Below are positions 8,288 to 17,873 of a stretch of DNA of 64,000 nucleotides, one piece after another (position 1 is the stretch's first letter; each line of letters opens with the position of its first letter). Origin of the DNA: Endozoicomonas sp. G2_2 (lineage in GTDB: Bacteria > Pseudomonadota > Gammaproteobacteria > Nevskiales > Salinisphaeraceae); assembly GCF_017744135.1 (NCBI RefSeq), contig NZ_JAGHQU010000002.1, positions 310,001 to 374,000 of the forward strand. Reading direction: 5' to 3'. The notes beneath the pieces are model-generated. The model ran no database searches and was not told where the DNA came from. It saw only the letters and a program-made list of their open reading frames with translations. The translations under genes and the position numbers were made by a program.

Positions 8288-9679
8288 TTATTTTTTTATT
8301 CCGCCCTTGGTCAGATCGGCAGGATCAAGCAGACGGTCGATTTCTTCCTCGCTGAGGTCGGTCTGTTCGAGGGTCAGCTCCTTGATCGGCTTACCTTCCT
8401 TGTAGGCCTGTTTGGCGATCGCGGCGCCCTTGTCGTAGCCGATGACCGAATTGAGCGCGGTGACGAGAATCGGGTTCTTCGACAGCGCGTCGTTCAGGTT
8501 GTCCTGATTGACGGTGAAGCTGGCGATGGCCTTGTCCGCCATGACTTGGCTGGTGTTGGCCAGCAGTTCGATGCTCTGCAGTAGGTTGTAGGCGATGACC
8601 GGCAGCATGACGTTGAGCTGGAAATTGCCGGACTGGCCGGCGACCGTAATCGTGCTGTCGTTGCCGATGACCTGGGCGCTGACCATGGCGGCGGCTTCCG
8701 GGATCACCGGGTTCACCTTGCCGGGCATGATGCTGGAGCCAGGCTGCAACGCTTCAAGCTGGATTTCGCCGAGGCCGGCCAGCGGGCCGGAGTTCATCCA
8801 GCGCAGGTCGTTGGCGATCTTCATCATCGAGACGGCGACCGTCTTGAGCTGGCCGGACAGTTCCACCGCGGCATCCTGCGACGACAGGCTTTCGAAGTAG
8901 TTGCTGCTGGGCTCGAAGCGGCAGCCGCTGGCGGTGCCGATGGCCTTGGCGAAGCGCTCGCCGAATTCCGGGTGCGCGTTGATGCCGGTGCCGACTGCGG
9001 TGCCGCCCTGGGCGAGATGGCGCAGGCGCACGAGTGCCGATTCGACGCGGGCGATTCCGGAATCGATCTGCGCAGCCCAGCCGCCGAGTTCCTGGTCGAA
9101 GCGCACGGGCATGGCGTCCATGAGGTGCGTACGCCCGGTCTTGACCACGTCGGAGAGTTCGCCGCCCTTCTTGCGCAGCGTGTCGCGCATATGGGTGAGC
9201 GCTGGCAGAAGCTTGCGTTCGCCTTCGATGACCGCAGCCACGTGAATCGCCGTCGGAATCACGTCGTTGGACGACTGGCCCATGTTGACGTGGTCGTTCG
9301 GGTGCACCGTCTGGCCGGCGGCCTTCGTGGCGAGATGGGCAACCACCTCGTTGGTGTTCATGTTGCTCGACGTGCCCGAGCCGGTCTGGAAGATATCGAC
9401 CGGAAAATGATCGTCGTACTGGCCTTCGGCCACCGCCTTGGCGCTGTCGATGATGGCCTGGGCGATATCCGCATCCAGCAGCCCGAGATCGCGGTTGACC
9501 TCGGCAGCAGCGGCCTTGATCAGGCCCAGCGCGTTGATCATGGCGCGCGGCGCACGCAGATCCGAGATCGGGAAGTTATCGACGGCGCGCTGCGACTGGG
9601 CACCCCAGAGCGCGTTGGTGGGCACTTGGAGTTCGCCCATGCTGTCTTTCTCGATCCGGTAATCGTCCTGTGGGGCCAT
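8288..9679 (-). CDS. fumC: Fumarate hydratase class II
   Basis: This 463-residue enzyme of the fumarase/aspartase superfamily hydrates fumarate to L-malate in the TCA cycle. The start is ATG 9679 with a strong GAGGAG ribosome site; the longer open frame upstream is spurious because it runs across purB. Visible signatures are TGSGTSSNMNTNEV (about residues 99-112), THLMDAMPVR (about 187-196) and the catalytic lyase loop GSSIMPGKVNPVIPEA (about 318-333). The Lys and Asn of KVNP and the second Ser of the loop are conserved. It is iron-independent, unlike FumA/B. It is divergent from purB with a palindromic intergenic element, and convergent with dnaE2 (87-base gap). Confidence 0.97.
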   Translation of the reverse strand: MAPQDDYRIEKDSMGELQVPTNALWGAQSQRAVDNFPISDLRAPRAMINALGLIKAAAAEVNRDLGLLDADIAQAIIDSAKAVAEGQYDDHFPVDIFQTGSGTSSNMNTNEVVAHLATKAAGQTVHPNDHVNMGQSSNDVIPTAIHVAAVIEGERKLLPALTHMRDTLRKKGGELSDVVKTGRTHLMDAMPVRFDQELGGWAAQIDSGIARVESALVRLRHLAQGGTAVGTGINAHPEFGERFAKAIGTASGCRFEPSSNYFESLSSQDAAVELSGQLKTVAVSMMKIANDLRWMNSGPLAGLGEIQLEALQPGSSIMPGKVNPVIPEAAAMVSAQVIGNDSTITVAGQSGNFQLNVMLPVIAYNLLQSIELLANTSQVMADKAIASFTVNQDNLNDALSKNPILVTALNSVIGYDKGAAIAKQAYKEGKPIKELTLEQTDLSEEEIDRLLDPADLTKGGIKK

Positions 9680-9778
9680 CGATCGCTCCTCTTCAAGGTT
9701 GCTGACGACCGAGCTTGAGCCCGGCCGGGTTGAAGTCCGGCATGCGCGCGGCGAGCGACGCACGCCCTTTGAATTCGG

Positions 9779-11212
<1,434 letters not shown>

Positions 11213-11220
11213 GCGCGACG

Positions 11221-11847
11221 ATGGATGTTTTCGAAGCGATCGCGACGCGCCGCTCGGTGCGTCATTTCGATCCCGAGCACCGGATGACGGACGCCGAGGT
11301 GCGCGAGCTCATGGAGCACGTGCTGCTCTCGCCAACGGCGTTCAATATTCAGAACTGGCGTTTTGTCGCAGTCGAGGACGACGCGCTGCGCGACGAGATC
11401 CGCAAGGCGGCCTGGGATCAGGCACAGATCACCGAGTCGTCACTACTGCTCGTGCTCTGCATGGACCTGAAAAGCTGGGCCAAGTCACCGGAGCGGTACT
11501 GGCGCAATGCGCCGGCCCAGGTGGCCGATAACATGGTGCGGGAAATCAAGCACTTCTATCGGGATGACGAGGCCCTGCAGCGCGATGAAGGCATGCGCTC
11601 CTGCGGGATGGCCGCACAGACAGCGATGCTCGTGGCCCGTGCCATGGGTTACGACTCCTGCCCGATGGACGGGTTCGACTTCAAGCGGGTCGGCCATCTG
11701 ATCGACCTGCCGCCAGATCATCGCATCTGCATGATGATCTGCATCGGCAAGACGCTCAAAGGCGCGCACCCGCGCAGCGGCCAGTTGGCGCTGGACGACG
11801 TATTCATGCGCGACCGGTTTCCCGAAGGCGAGTACGAGACGGAATAG
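11221..11847 (+). CDS. Nitroreductase family flavoprotein
   Basis: This 208-residue protein has the nitroreductase fold expected to bind FMN. The N-terminal FEAIATRRSVRHFDPEHRMTDAEV is the family signature with the FMN-phosphate-binding RRSVR. SPTAFNIQNWRFVAV (about residues 38-52) is the second FMN contact, and GMAAQTAMLVARAMGYDSCPMDGF is the central helix with the usual AMG-type turn. Such enzymes reduce nitro groups, quinones or enones with NAD(P)H; the physiological substrate is unknown. It lies 8 bases after purB, which may mean shared transcription rather than shared function. It is convergent with the thioesterase gene that ends at 11873. Confidence 0.85.
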   Translation: MDVFEAIATRRSVRHFDPEHRMTDAEVRELMEHVLLSPTAFNIQNWRFVAVEDDALRDEIRKAAWDQAQITESSLLLVLCMDLKSWAKSPERYWRNAPAQVADNMVREIKHFYRDDEALQRDEGMRSCGMAAQTAMLVARAMGYDSCPMDGFDFKRVGHLIDLPPDHRICMMICIGKTLKGAHPRSGQLALDDVFMRDRFPEGEYETE

Positions 11848-11872
11848 CGCTTAGCGCGAAATGCTTGCCGCC

Positions 11873-12313
11873 CTATTCTTCCGGCGGCACAGCCTCGTAC
11901 TCGCGAATGCGTTCGCGAATGGTTTCCGGCACACGCATGCTGGTCTGGGCGCCGAAATCGAACCAGACGACCACGGTGTCGTAGACCGCGATCACATCCT
12001 CGGTTTCCGCAAAGAACAGACACTGCTCGAGTTCGAAGCTCGCCCGGCCGATGCGCTTGACACGCGTTCCGATCTCCACGTCCGCCGGAAAACGCAGCTG
12101 TTGTCGAAAGCTGCAGCGCAGGTCGGCCAGAATCGGGCCGTCGCTGGTCTGGGTGTCGCCGCCGTCGGCGATCATGTGGATATAGTCGATGCGCCCGTCT
12201 TCCGAATAACGGTAGAACACCGTGTTGTTCACGTGGCCGAGGCTGTCCATTTCGCCCCACTTCACTGTGATCGGTACGTAGTGGACGTAATCGGACCGGG
12301 TCGGTTGACGCAT
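11873..12313 (-). CDS. Acyl-CoA thioesterase, YbgC/4HBT hotdog family
   Basis: This 146-residue single-hotdog protein contains WGEMDSLGHVNNTVFYRY near residues 20-37, the 4-hydroxybenzoyl-CoA thioesterase signature with the catalytic Asp followed by GHVNN. The body (FRQQLRFPADVEIGTRVKRIGRASFELEQ) matches the beta-sheet part of the family. It is predicted to hydrolyse acyl-CoA thioesters in the cytosol; chain-length preference is unknown. The start is placed at ATG 12313 (MRQPTRSDY); an in-frame ATG ten codons upstream is possible. It is divergent from the TetR gene across a 340-base gap. A second hotdog thioesterase lies at 16648-17103. Confidence 0.85.
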   Translation of the reverse strand: MRQPTRSDYVHYVPITVKWGEMDSLGHVNNTVFYRYSEDGRIDYIHMIADGGDTQTSDGPILADLRCSFRQQLRFPADVEIGTRVKRIGRASFELEQCLFFAETEDVIAVYDTVVVWFDFGAQTSMRVPETIRERIREYEAVPPEE

Positions 12314-12453
12314 GCAGGCTCCATAGCACGTGTTGTGGGGCATTTTTCAGTGACCGAGCGCCTGGACGGCACCGAGTCGCATCGAACAGGGCGCGCCGCG
12401 CGCCGTCCCTTTGCCGAAGCGATCCGCTCGCTCGCGGCGCACCGCCAAGAGCG

Positions 12454-12466
12454 CCATATTATATGG
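12454..12466. promoter_or_regulatory. Palindrome, possible TetR-family operator
   Basis: CCATAT-T-ATATGG is a perfect 13-base palindrome standing out as AT-rich inside GC-rich DNA. It lies 188 bases before the tetR start, within the divergent control region, so it is a candidate binding site. Direct evidence of function is lacking. Confidence 0.35.
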
Positions 12467-12611
12467 ACTCTGCCCGTGCGACGCGTAAGGCGCACGCGCG
12501 AACAGGTTCGAACCCGCCGGGGCGCCACAGAGTCCAAACAGGCAATAGCGGCACGAATGGCGCGGCGCAGCCGTTGCGTCACGCCATCGGCGACCGCCAT
12601 ACGCCGGCGTA

Positions 12612-12642
12612 TTGACACGCCGATACAAGTCAGCAACATTAT
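12612..12642 (+). promoter_or_regulatory. Candidate promoter of the tetR-fadE unit
   Basis: A perfect TTGACA (12612-12617) is followed by CATTAT (12637-12642) with a 19-base spacer, just ahead of the ribosome site and the ATG at 12654. The spacer is longer than ideal. Confidence 0.4.
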
Positions 12643-12653
12643 ACGGAAGTCTT

Positions 12654-13316
12654 ATGACGCAGCGCCGCATGACCAAAACGCAGAAAGTGATGCTGACCGC
12701 CCAGGACTGGGCCGAAGCCGCGCTCGACGCCATCGGGCGGCGTGGTGTGGAAGGCGTGGCGGTGGAGCCTCTCGCTCGCGAACTGGGCGTGACCAAAGGC
12801 AGCTTTTACTGGCATTTCCCGAACCGCGAGGCCCTGCTCGTTGCGGCGCTCAAACGCTGGGAAGCCCGCGAAACCGATGAGGTGCTCGAGCGCGTACAGC
12901 AGGAAGTCGATCCACGTGCGCGCATCAAGCGCCTGATCACCGAGGTGAATACGTCCAAACGGGCCAGCCGTGTCTACATGGCGCTTTCCAGCGCCAACAA
13001 GCCGGCATTCGTGCGTGATTATGTCGAACGCGTTTCCAAGCGGCGGCTCGATTTCATCATCGACAGCTATGCCGCGCTTGGGCTATCGGCCGACAACGCA
13101 CGGCGCTGGGCGCTGATGACATTCTCGGTGTTTCTGGGCGCCCTGCAGATCCGGCGTGATCTGCCCGGCGAATGGCCCAGCGCTGACGAGCCGGCGTTCG
13201 CCGAATACGTGCGTTTTCTGATGGTGAGTCTCATGCCCTCGGAACTCGATGCCGCCACCGACGCGCCGCCGCCGGTTAACGGCTGGGCTGCCAACAGCGG
13301 TGGTCAGGAATTCTAA
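12654..13316 (+). CDS. TetR/AcrR family transcriptional regulator
   Basis: This 220-residue regulator has an N-terminal helix-turn-helix: VAVEPLARELGVTKGSFYWHFPNREALLVAAL (about residues 39-70), the conserved TetR DNA-binding signature. The remaining 150 residues are a divergent ligand-binding helical domain, with a Trp-rich segment RRWALMTFSVFLGAL. ATG 12654 is preferred over upstream starts because of the ACGGAAG ribosome site. The gene ends 13 bases before fadE in the same direction, so the two are almost certainly cotranscribed. By analogy with PsrA/FadR-type TetR regulators, an acyl-CoA ligand and control of fatty acid oxidation can be inferred, but the sequence does not prove it. Confidence 0.88.
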   Translation: MTQRRMTKTQKVMLTAQDWAEAALDAIGRRGVEGVAVEPLARELGVTKGSFYWHFPNREALLVAALKRWEARETDEVLERVQQEVDPRARIKRLITEVNTSKRASRVYMALSSANKPAFVRDYVERVSKRRLDFIIDSYAALGLSADNARRWALMTFSVFLGALQIRRDLPGEWPSADEPAFAEYVRFLMVSLMPSELDAATDAPPPVNGWAANSGGQEF

Positions 13317-13329
13317 AACGGAGGTTGTT

Positions 13330-15795
13330 ATGACAGCTTTAATTTCCATTCTGGTCGCCATAGCGGCTGCCTGGACGCTGGCCTATGTCGGCGCGTCCCT
13401 GGCGGTCTGGAGCGCGGCCGTGGTCGTCTACTTCGGCCTGCTGGCCGCAGTCGGCGCGATCGGCTGGGTGGGCGTGATCATTGCCGCGCTGGTGTTCGCA
13501 CCGCTTCTGGTGATCTTCAACAGCACGAGCCTGCGCAAGAAGCTGGTCACCGCCCCGGTCTTCAAGGGCTTCAAGGCCGTGTTGCCGCCGATGTCGGACA
13601 CCGAGCGCGAAGCGCTGGAAGCCGGCAGCACCTGGTGGGAAGCCGAGATGTTCCGCGGCAAGCCGGATTGGCAGTACCTGCTCGATTTCAAGCGCACCCA
13701 GCTCACCGCCGAGGAGCAGTCGTTTCTGGATAACGAAACGGAAACGCTCTGCGAGATGCTCGACGAGTGGGAAATCATGAACGAGCTCAAGGATATTCCC
13801 GAGCAAGGCTGGCAGTACATCCGCGACAACAAGTTCTTCGCCATGCTCATTCCCAAGGAGCACGGCGGCCTGGGCTTTTCCGCGGTCGCGCAGTCAACGG
13901 TGGTGGCGAAGATCGCGTCGCGCTCGCTGACCACGGCGGTGACCGTGATGGTGCCCAACTCGCTCGGCCCGGGCGAACTGCTCGTGCATTACGGCACCAA
14001 GGCACAGCAGGAGAAATGGTTGCCCGGCCTGGCCGACGGCAGCGAGATCCCCTGCTTCGGTCTGACCGGCCCGGAAGTCGGCTCCGACGCAGGCGCGCTG
14101 CCGGACACCGGCATCGTCTGCCGCGGCGAGTACAACGGCGAAGAAGTGCTGGGCATGAAGCTCACTTTCTCCAAGCGCTGGATCACGCTCGCGCCGGTGG
14201 CCACCGTGATCGGCCTGGCGTTCAAGCTGTATGACCCGGAGGGCCTGCTCGGCGACGAGAACAAGACGGACTACGGCATCACCTGCGCGCTGATCTCGGC
14301 CGAAGAGCCCGGCGTGGAGATCGGCCGTCGTCATGCCCCGGGCGCGTTCATGAACGGCCCGATCTACGGCAAGGACGTGTTCGTGCCGCTAGACGCCATC
14401 ATCGGCGGCCAGGAAAAAGCCGGCGGTGGCTGGCGCATGCTGGTCGAATGCCTGTCGGCCGGTCGCGGTATTTCGCTGCCGGCGCTGTCCTCGGCCGCGT
14501 CGAAGACGGCCTATCGCATGACCGGCGCGTTCGGGCGTATCCGTCGCCAGTTCAAGGTACCGGTCGGCAAGTTCGAGGGCGTGCAGGAGGCCACCGCGCG
14601 TATCGGCGGCCTGAACTACAAGATGGAGGCCGCGCGTATCTTCACCGCGTCCGGCGTCGATCAGTGCACGCCGTCGGTGGTCACGGCCATGGCCAAGTAC
14701 CACATGACCGAGTGGATGCGTCAGATCGTGAACGATTCGATGGACGTGCACGGTGGTCGCGGTATTCAGCAGGGCCCGCGCAACTATCTGTTCGGCTCCT
14801 ATCAGTCGGTGCCGATCGCGATCACGGTCGAGGGTGCGAACATCCTCACCCGCAGCCTGATGATCTTCGGCCAAGGCGCAATCCGCTGCCATCCCTATGT
14901 CTTCCCCGAGATGGAAGCCGCGCGTAACGACGATCTGGACGAGTTCGACCACCTGCTCTGGTCGCATGTGGGCCATTCGGTCAACCGTGCCGCGCGTACG
15001 CTGACGTTTGGCCTGTCGGGGTCGATCACGGCCAAGGCGCCGGTCGATGGCGTGGCCGCGCCCTACTATCGCAAGCTCGAGCGTTTCTCCTCGGCGCTGG
15101 CGATCTGTTCGGACATCACCATGGGCATGCTCGGCGGCGAGCTGAAGAAGAAGGAACTGCTCTCGGCGCGTCTGGGTGACGTGCTTTCCGAGCTGTACTT
15201 CGGTTCGGCCACGCTCAAGTACTTCTACGACGAAGGCAAGGAAGACGCCGAGGACATCGCCCATCTGCATTACGTGATGGAGGATTGCCTGCACAAGATC
15301 GAGGAGGCCTTCGACGGGTTCTTCCGCAACTTTCCCAACGCGTTCATCGGCGGTGCCATGCGCGTGCTGGTCTTCCCGACCGGCCGTCGCCACAAGGGCC
15401 CGAGCGACAAGCTCATCAATGCGCTGGGCGATGCAATCCTCGAGCCGTCCGCGTTTCGCGACCGGGTGACCGCCAACATCTATCTCGGCACCGGCACCAA
15501 CAGTGCCACCGGCCGTATGGAAGTGGCCTTCAACAAGCTGATCGAGGTCGAAGGCGTGTACGACAGCTTCGCCAAGGCGATCGCCAAGGGCGACGTGTCC
15601 GGCTTCACGATCGATGAGCAACTCGAGGACGCGGTCAGGAACAACGTTCTGACCGAAGCCGAAGCCAAGCAGGTCAAGGAGTATGACGACCTGCGCTACG
15701 ACGCGATCCTCACGGACGCGTTCAGCAAGGAATATCTGCGGGACCCGATCTCGCACCAGCACGAGGACAAGCGCCTCGAATCGCGCGTCGCCTAG
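13330..15795 (+). CDS. fadE: Acyl-CoA dehydrogenase, FadE type
   Basis: This 821-residue flavoprotein catalyses the first step of beta-oxidation, acyl-CoA to trans-2-enoyl-CoA with FAD. The size matches E. coli FadE (814) rather than the short 380-residue dehydrogenases. The N-terminus has two hydrophobic segments (about residues 2-33 and 40-62), consistent with membrane association. The middle holds the dehydrogenase core: LIPKEHGGLGFS (about 176-187), CFGLTGPEVGSDAG (about 240-253, flavin-binding) and MDVHGGRGIQQGPRNYLFG (about 472-490). The C-terminal part is the FadE-specific extension. The start at ATG 13330 has a GGAGGT ribosome site. A terminator follows the gene. Confidence 0.95.
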   Translation: MTALISILVAIAAAWTLAYVGASLAVWSAAVVVYFGLLAAVGAIGWVGVIIAALVFAPLLVIFNSTSLRKKLVTAPVFKGFKAVLPPMSDTEREALEAGSTWWEAEMFRGKPDWQYLLDFKRTQLTAEEQSFLDNETETLCEMLDEWEIMNELKDIPEQGWQYIRDNKFFAMLIPKEHGGLGFSAVAQSTVVAKIASRSLTTAVTVMVPNSLGPGELLVHYGTKAQQEKWLPGLADGSEIPCFGLTGPEVGSDAGALPDTGIVCRGEYNGEEVLGMKLTFSKRWITLAPVATVIGLAFKLYDPEGLLGDENKTDYGITCALISAEEPGVEIGRRHAPGAFMNGPIYGKDVFVPLDAIIGGQEKAGGGWRMLVECLSAGRGISLPALSSAASKTAYRMTGAFGRIRRQFKVPVGKFEGVQEATARIGGLNYKMEAARIFTASGVDQCTPSVVTAMAKYHMTEWMRQIVNDSMDVHGGRGIQQGPRNYLFGSYQSVPIAITVEGANILTRSLMIFGQGAIRCHPYVFPEMEAARNDDLDEFDHLLWSHVGHSVNRAARTLTFGLSGSITAKAPVDGVAAPYYRKLERFSSALAICSDITMGMLGGELKKKELLSARLGDVLSELYFGSATLKYFYDEGKEDAEDIAHLHYVMEDCLHKIEEAFDGFFRNFPNAFIGGAMRVLVFPTGRRHKGPSDKLINALGDAILEPSAFRDRVTANIYLGTGTNSATGRMEVAFNKLIEVEGVYDSFAKAIAKGDVSGFTIDEQLEDAVRNNVLTEAEAKQVKEYDDLRYDAILTDAFSKEYLRDPISHQHEDKRLESRVA

Positions 15796-15830
15796 CTCAC
15801 GCTGGCACGCGCACCGCGTTCTACGGTACA

Positions 15831-15860
15831 AGGCCCGGGAGTTCTCTCTCGGGCCTTTTT
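15831..15860 (+). terminator. Rho-independent terminator after fadE
   Basis: AGGCCCGGGAG (15831-15841), loop TTCT, then CTCTCGGGCCT (15846-15856) pair over 11 positions (one G-T), followed by further T residues to 15860. The T-run ends one base before the ATG of the next gene. Confidence 0.88.
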
Positions 15861-15861
15861 C

Positions 15862-16278
15862 ATGTCCGACGATCTGGGGGCAGCCTTCGAGGCCGCCCGC
15901 TATCGCGTCTTCATCAACGACGACAGCCATGTGCTGGCGATCGGCGCGCTCTGCCCTCAGCCGATCGCGACCTGGATGTCACGCCACGCGTCCGGGCAAT
16001 GCGCCTGGCTGGTGACTGCCCACAATCCGAACGCCGAACAGATCGACGCCGAGCGTAATCGCGCGCGCCATGCCCTGTTACGCGCCTGGGCCACCCGGCG
16101 TGCTGGGGGCTGGCTGGAAACCGTCAATGAAGACCCCGACAACCACTGGCCCGACGAGCCCGGGGTGCTTGCGATCGGAATCGACGAAGGCGAAGTTCGC
16201 GCCCAGGCGCGGCGCTTCGGCCAGGCTGCGATTGTCGCCGTCCCTGCGCAGGCCGACGTCACGCTGGTATGGCTCTAA
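15862..16278 (+). CDS. DUF3293 domain protein
   Basis: This 138-residue protein matches DUF3293: AWLVTAHNPNAEQIDAERNRARHALLRAW (about residues 47-75) is the core, followed by a GGWLETVNEDPDNHWPDEPGVLAIGI segment and the closing RRFGQAAIVAV. The family has no established function. The start at ATG 15862 agrees with the domain start, but it sits immediately after the T-run of the fadE terminator with no room for a ribosome site. Expression therefore depends on read-through, a leaderless transcript from an internal promoter, or a later start. It is convergent with the SelW-like gene (91-base gap). Confidence 0.75.
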   Translation: MSDDLGAAFEAARYRVFINDDSHVLAIGALCPQPIATWMSRHASGQCAWLVTAHNPNAEQIDAERNRARHALLRAWATRRAGGWLETVNEDPDNHWPDEPGVLAIGIDEGEVRAQARRFGQAAIVAVPAQADVTLVWL

Positions 16279-16369
16279 CCCGCCGAATATTCCAGGGCGC
16301 GCCGCAGCCTTGGCGCAGCGGCGGTCTTTCGGTTTCGGTCCCGATCCTGTTACTGGCGTGCGGCGTGTC

Positions 16370-16645
16370 TTACCTGTCGCTATGACCGAGGCCACGCGCC
16401 GGGTCGATCCGATCCCGAATCATCTGCTTGATCGGCTTGGTTTCGGGAAAGCCGCCCTCGCGTTTGCGCGAGTGCAGCAGTTCGCCGTCGAGATGGATCT
16501 CGAACACGCCCGAGCCGGCCGGCAGGATCGCGACCTCGCCGAGCGCATCGCCGAAAGTGGTGAGCAGTTCCTGGGCCATCCAGGCGGCGCGGGCGACCCA
16601 GCGACAACCGGGGCAGTAATGGATTTCGACGCGCGGGGCAGACAT
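16370..16645 (-). CDS. SelT/SelW/SelH (Rdx) family protein, cysteine form
   Basis: This 91-residue protein starts MSAPRVEIHYCPGCRWVARAAWMAQELL, the thioredoxin-like Rdx family signature. The CPGC motif occupies the place of the CxxU motif of animal selenoprotein W. The sequence then runs GEVAILPAGSGVFEIHLDGELLHSRKREGGFPETKPIKQMIRD, with the conserved GxFE-type strand and the F-P-x-x-K segment. A cytosolic thiol-redox role is inferred from the fold. The start lies only two bases after the stop codon of the thioesterase gene upstream, so the two are translationally linked. Confidence 0.82.
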   Translation of the reverse strand: MSAPRVEIHYCPGCRWVARAAWMAQELLTTFGDALGEVAILPAGSGVFEIHLDGELLHSRKREGGFPETKPIKQMIRDRIDPARGLGHSDR

Positions 16646-16647
16646 GA

Positions 16648-17103
16648 TCAGCCGCGGGTCGGCGCGCCGGGAACCGCGCGGTAAGCCTCGACGAACGATT
16701 GCGGCATGCGCCGCGCCCGGCCGTTCGAAAGCTTGACGGTGACGTACTGCGTGCGTGCGCGGAACACGGTTCGGCCGTCGGCAACGCGCCGGAACTGGAA
16801 GCCGCGCCACATGGTAAGGCGGCCGTCGTTCTCGGCGATCCAGGTCGCGACTTCCAGCTCGTCGCCGAGATGGGCCGGCATGAGGTAGTCGAGCTCGTGA
16901 CGATGCACGACACAGGCGGCATCGAGATCGACATAGGTCTGCCAGTCGATGCCCAGCGCTTCGGTGTGGTGCCAGGCCGCCTGCTCCATGAACGTGAGAT
17001 ACATGGCGTTGTTCATGTGCTCGAGACGGTCGATATGCGACTCGTCCACGGTGAACGCCGTCACAAACGGCGCATCAATATCCCAGTCGTCACTGCGCGG
17101 CAT
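16648..17103 (-). CDS. Acyl-CoA thioesterase, 4HBT hotdog family
   Basis: This 151-residue protein has a single hotdog fold. The segment FTVDESHIDRLEHMNNAMYLTFMEQAAWHHTEALG (about residues 16-50) is the 4HBT signature with Asp in the catalytic position and HMNN. The later WRGFQFRRVADGRTVFRARTQYVTVKLSNGR is the central sheet. It is predicted to hydrolyse acyl-CoA esters; substrate unknown. ATG 17103 (MPRSDDWD) is preferred, as the upstream in-frame start adds only a short basic peptide. It is cotranscribed with the SelW-like gene directly downstream. Confidence 0.83.
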   Translation of the reverse strand: MPRSDDWDIDAPFVTAFTVDESHIDRLEHMNNAMYLTFMEQAAWHHTEALGIDWQTYVDLDAACVVHRHELDYLMPAHLGDELEVATWIAENDGRLTMWRGFQFRRVADGRTVFRARTQYVTVKLSNGRARRMPQSFVEAYRAVPGAPTRG

Positions 17104-17178
17104 CGCGCGACCTCTCAAGCGATCAATGAAACGCGGGCAAGCCTAGCGCGACGCCGGGCTTGCACACCAGCCATACAC

Positions 17179-17208
17179 AAAAAAGCCGGCATGCAGGACA
17201 TGCCGGCT
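17179..17208 (-). terminator. Rho-independent terminator of the small lipoprotein gene
   Basis: On the minus strand AGCCGGCATG and CATGCCGGCT form a perfect 10-base-pair stem with a five-base loop, followed by six T residues. It lies 19 bases after the stop at 17228. Confidence 0.92.
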
Positions 17209-17227
17209 GGTATGCAACGCGCGTGGT

Positions 17228-17668
17228 CTAGCGCGCGGACGCGACCTGCATGTCGGGCGGCGTGCCGACGATTTCATACAGGCTGGTCAGCCACTGCTCG
17301 GCGTCTGCATCGCCAGCGAACAGGCGCGCGTAATTGGCCTGCACCTGATGCTCGAATGCCGCGGTGTCTTCGGCATGCATCATGTAGGCGAGCGTTTCCA
17401 GGTTTTCGCCCTGGCCACGCGCGGCTTCGCGCTTGATCATGGCCATCTGGGAACCGACGAATTCGCGACGTGCCGCGTGCGTGCGAGCGTCCACGTCATT
17501 CGCGGTGTTGGTGGTCACGTTGCTGGTGCCCTGCACGGCATTCGTGGTGGCGTCGGCAATGCGCGCGGTGCCATCCACAATGGTGTCGGACGTGATGGTG
17601 ATCTGCGAACAGCCGGCGAGAGCCGTGCCCGCCAGCGCCAATGCACCCAGACGAATCATAGGCCGCAT
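17228..17668 (-). CDS. Small lipoprotein, possibly DUF3015-related
   Basis: This 146-residue protein has an N-terminal signal peptide ending in the lipobox LAGC (Cys about residue 20), so it should be lipid-anchored in the envelope. A Thr/Asn/Asp-rich linker (about 21-65) follows. The C-terminal half, GENLETLAYMMHAEDTAAFEHQVQANYARLF, resembles the conserved C-terminal part of DUF3015 proteins; this match is from memory and weak. ATG 17668 is chosen for its good AGGGAGT ribosome site. The gene is a single-gene unit with its own terminator, divergent from the suf operon. Confidence 0.6.
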   Translation of the reverse strand: MRPMIRLGALALAGTALAGCSQITITSDTIVDGTARIADATTNAVQGTSNVTTNTANDVDARTHAARREFVGSQMAMIKREAARGQGENLETLAYMMHAEDTAAFEHQVQANYARLFAGDADAEQWLTSLYEIVGTPPDMQVASAR

Positions 17669-17873
17669 ATGGAACTCCCTGTTTGTCATGTAAAGAACTG
17701 GCATTAAAGCTGGATTTCAGGGCGGCCGCAACTGAATCGAAGTGGGGCAATGCCTTGAACCGCTTTAATAGACCCCCACTATCGTACACATCGTCATGCA
17801 TGCCGCCGGGAGCCGCGCGATTCGCGTTATACTTGGTGGATAAACCGCATACTTCCTAACGATCGAAACAGCT
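17669..17873. promoter_or_regulatory. Divergent control region of the lipoprotein gene and suf operon
   Basis: A good -10-like TATACT lies at 17828-17833, 40 bases ahead of sufB, but no matching -35 hexamer is present, which would fit an activator-dependent promoter. The direct repeat ATACTT occurs at 17829-17834 and 17850-17855. No IscR or other Fe-S regulator site could be assigned with confidence. Confidence 0.35.

Larger units (their letters stand above)
12314..12653. other. 340-base intergenic region between thioesterase and TetR genes
   Basis: No gene is supported here. The region contains two short palindromes, CCATATTATATGG (12454-12466) and GGTTCGAACC (12505-12514), and near its right end a TTGACA hexamer. 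It is the likely control region for both divergent genes. Confidence 0.55.

Noticed and set aside
12451-12527. Possible tRNA gene (GGTTCGAACC followed by a CCA-like end)
   Set aside because: The T-stem has at most two pairs, no D-arm or anticodon arm forms and the acceptor stem is imperfect; the T-loop resemblance is due to a palindrome.
14389-15930. A 513-codon minus-strand frame opposite fadE
   Set aside because: It is a shadow of fadE with no domain, and it would cross the fadE terminator.
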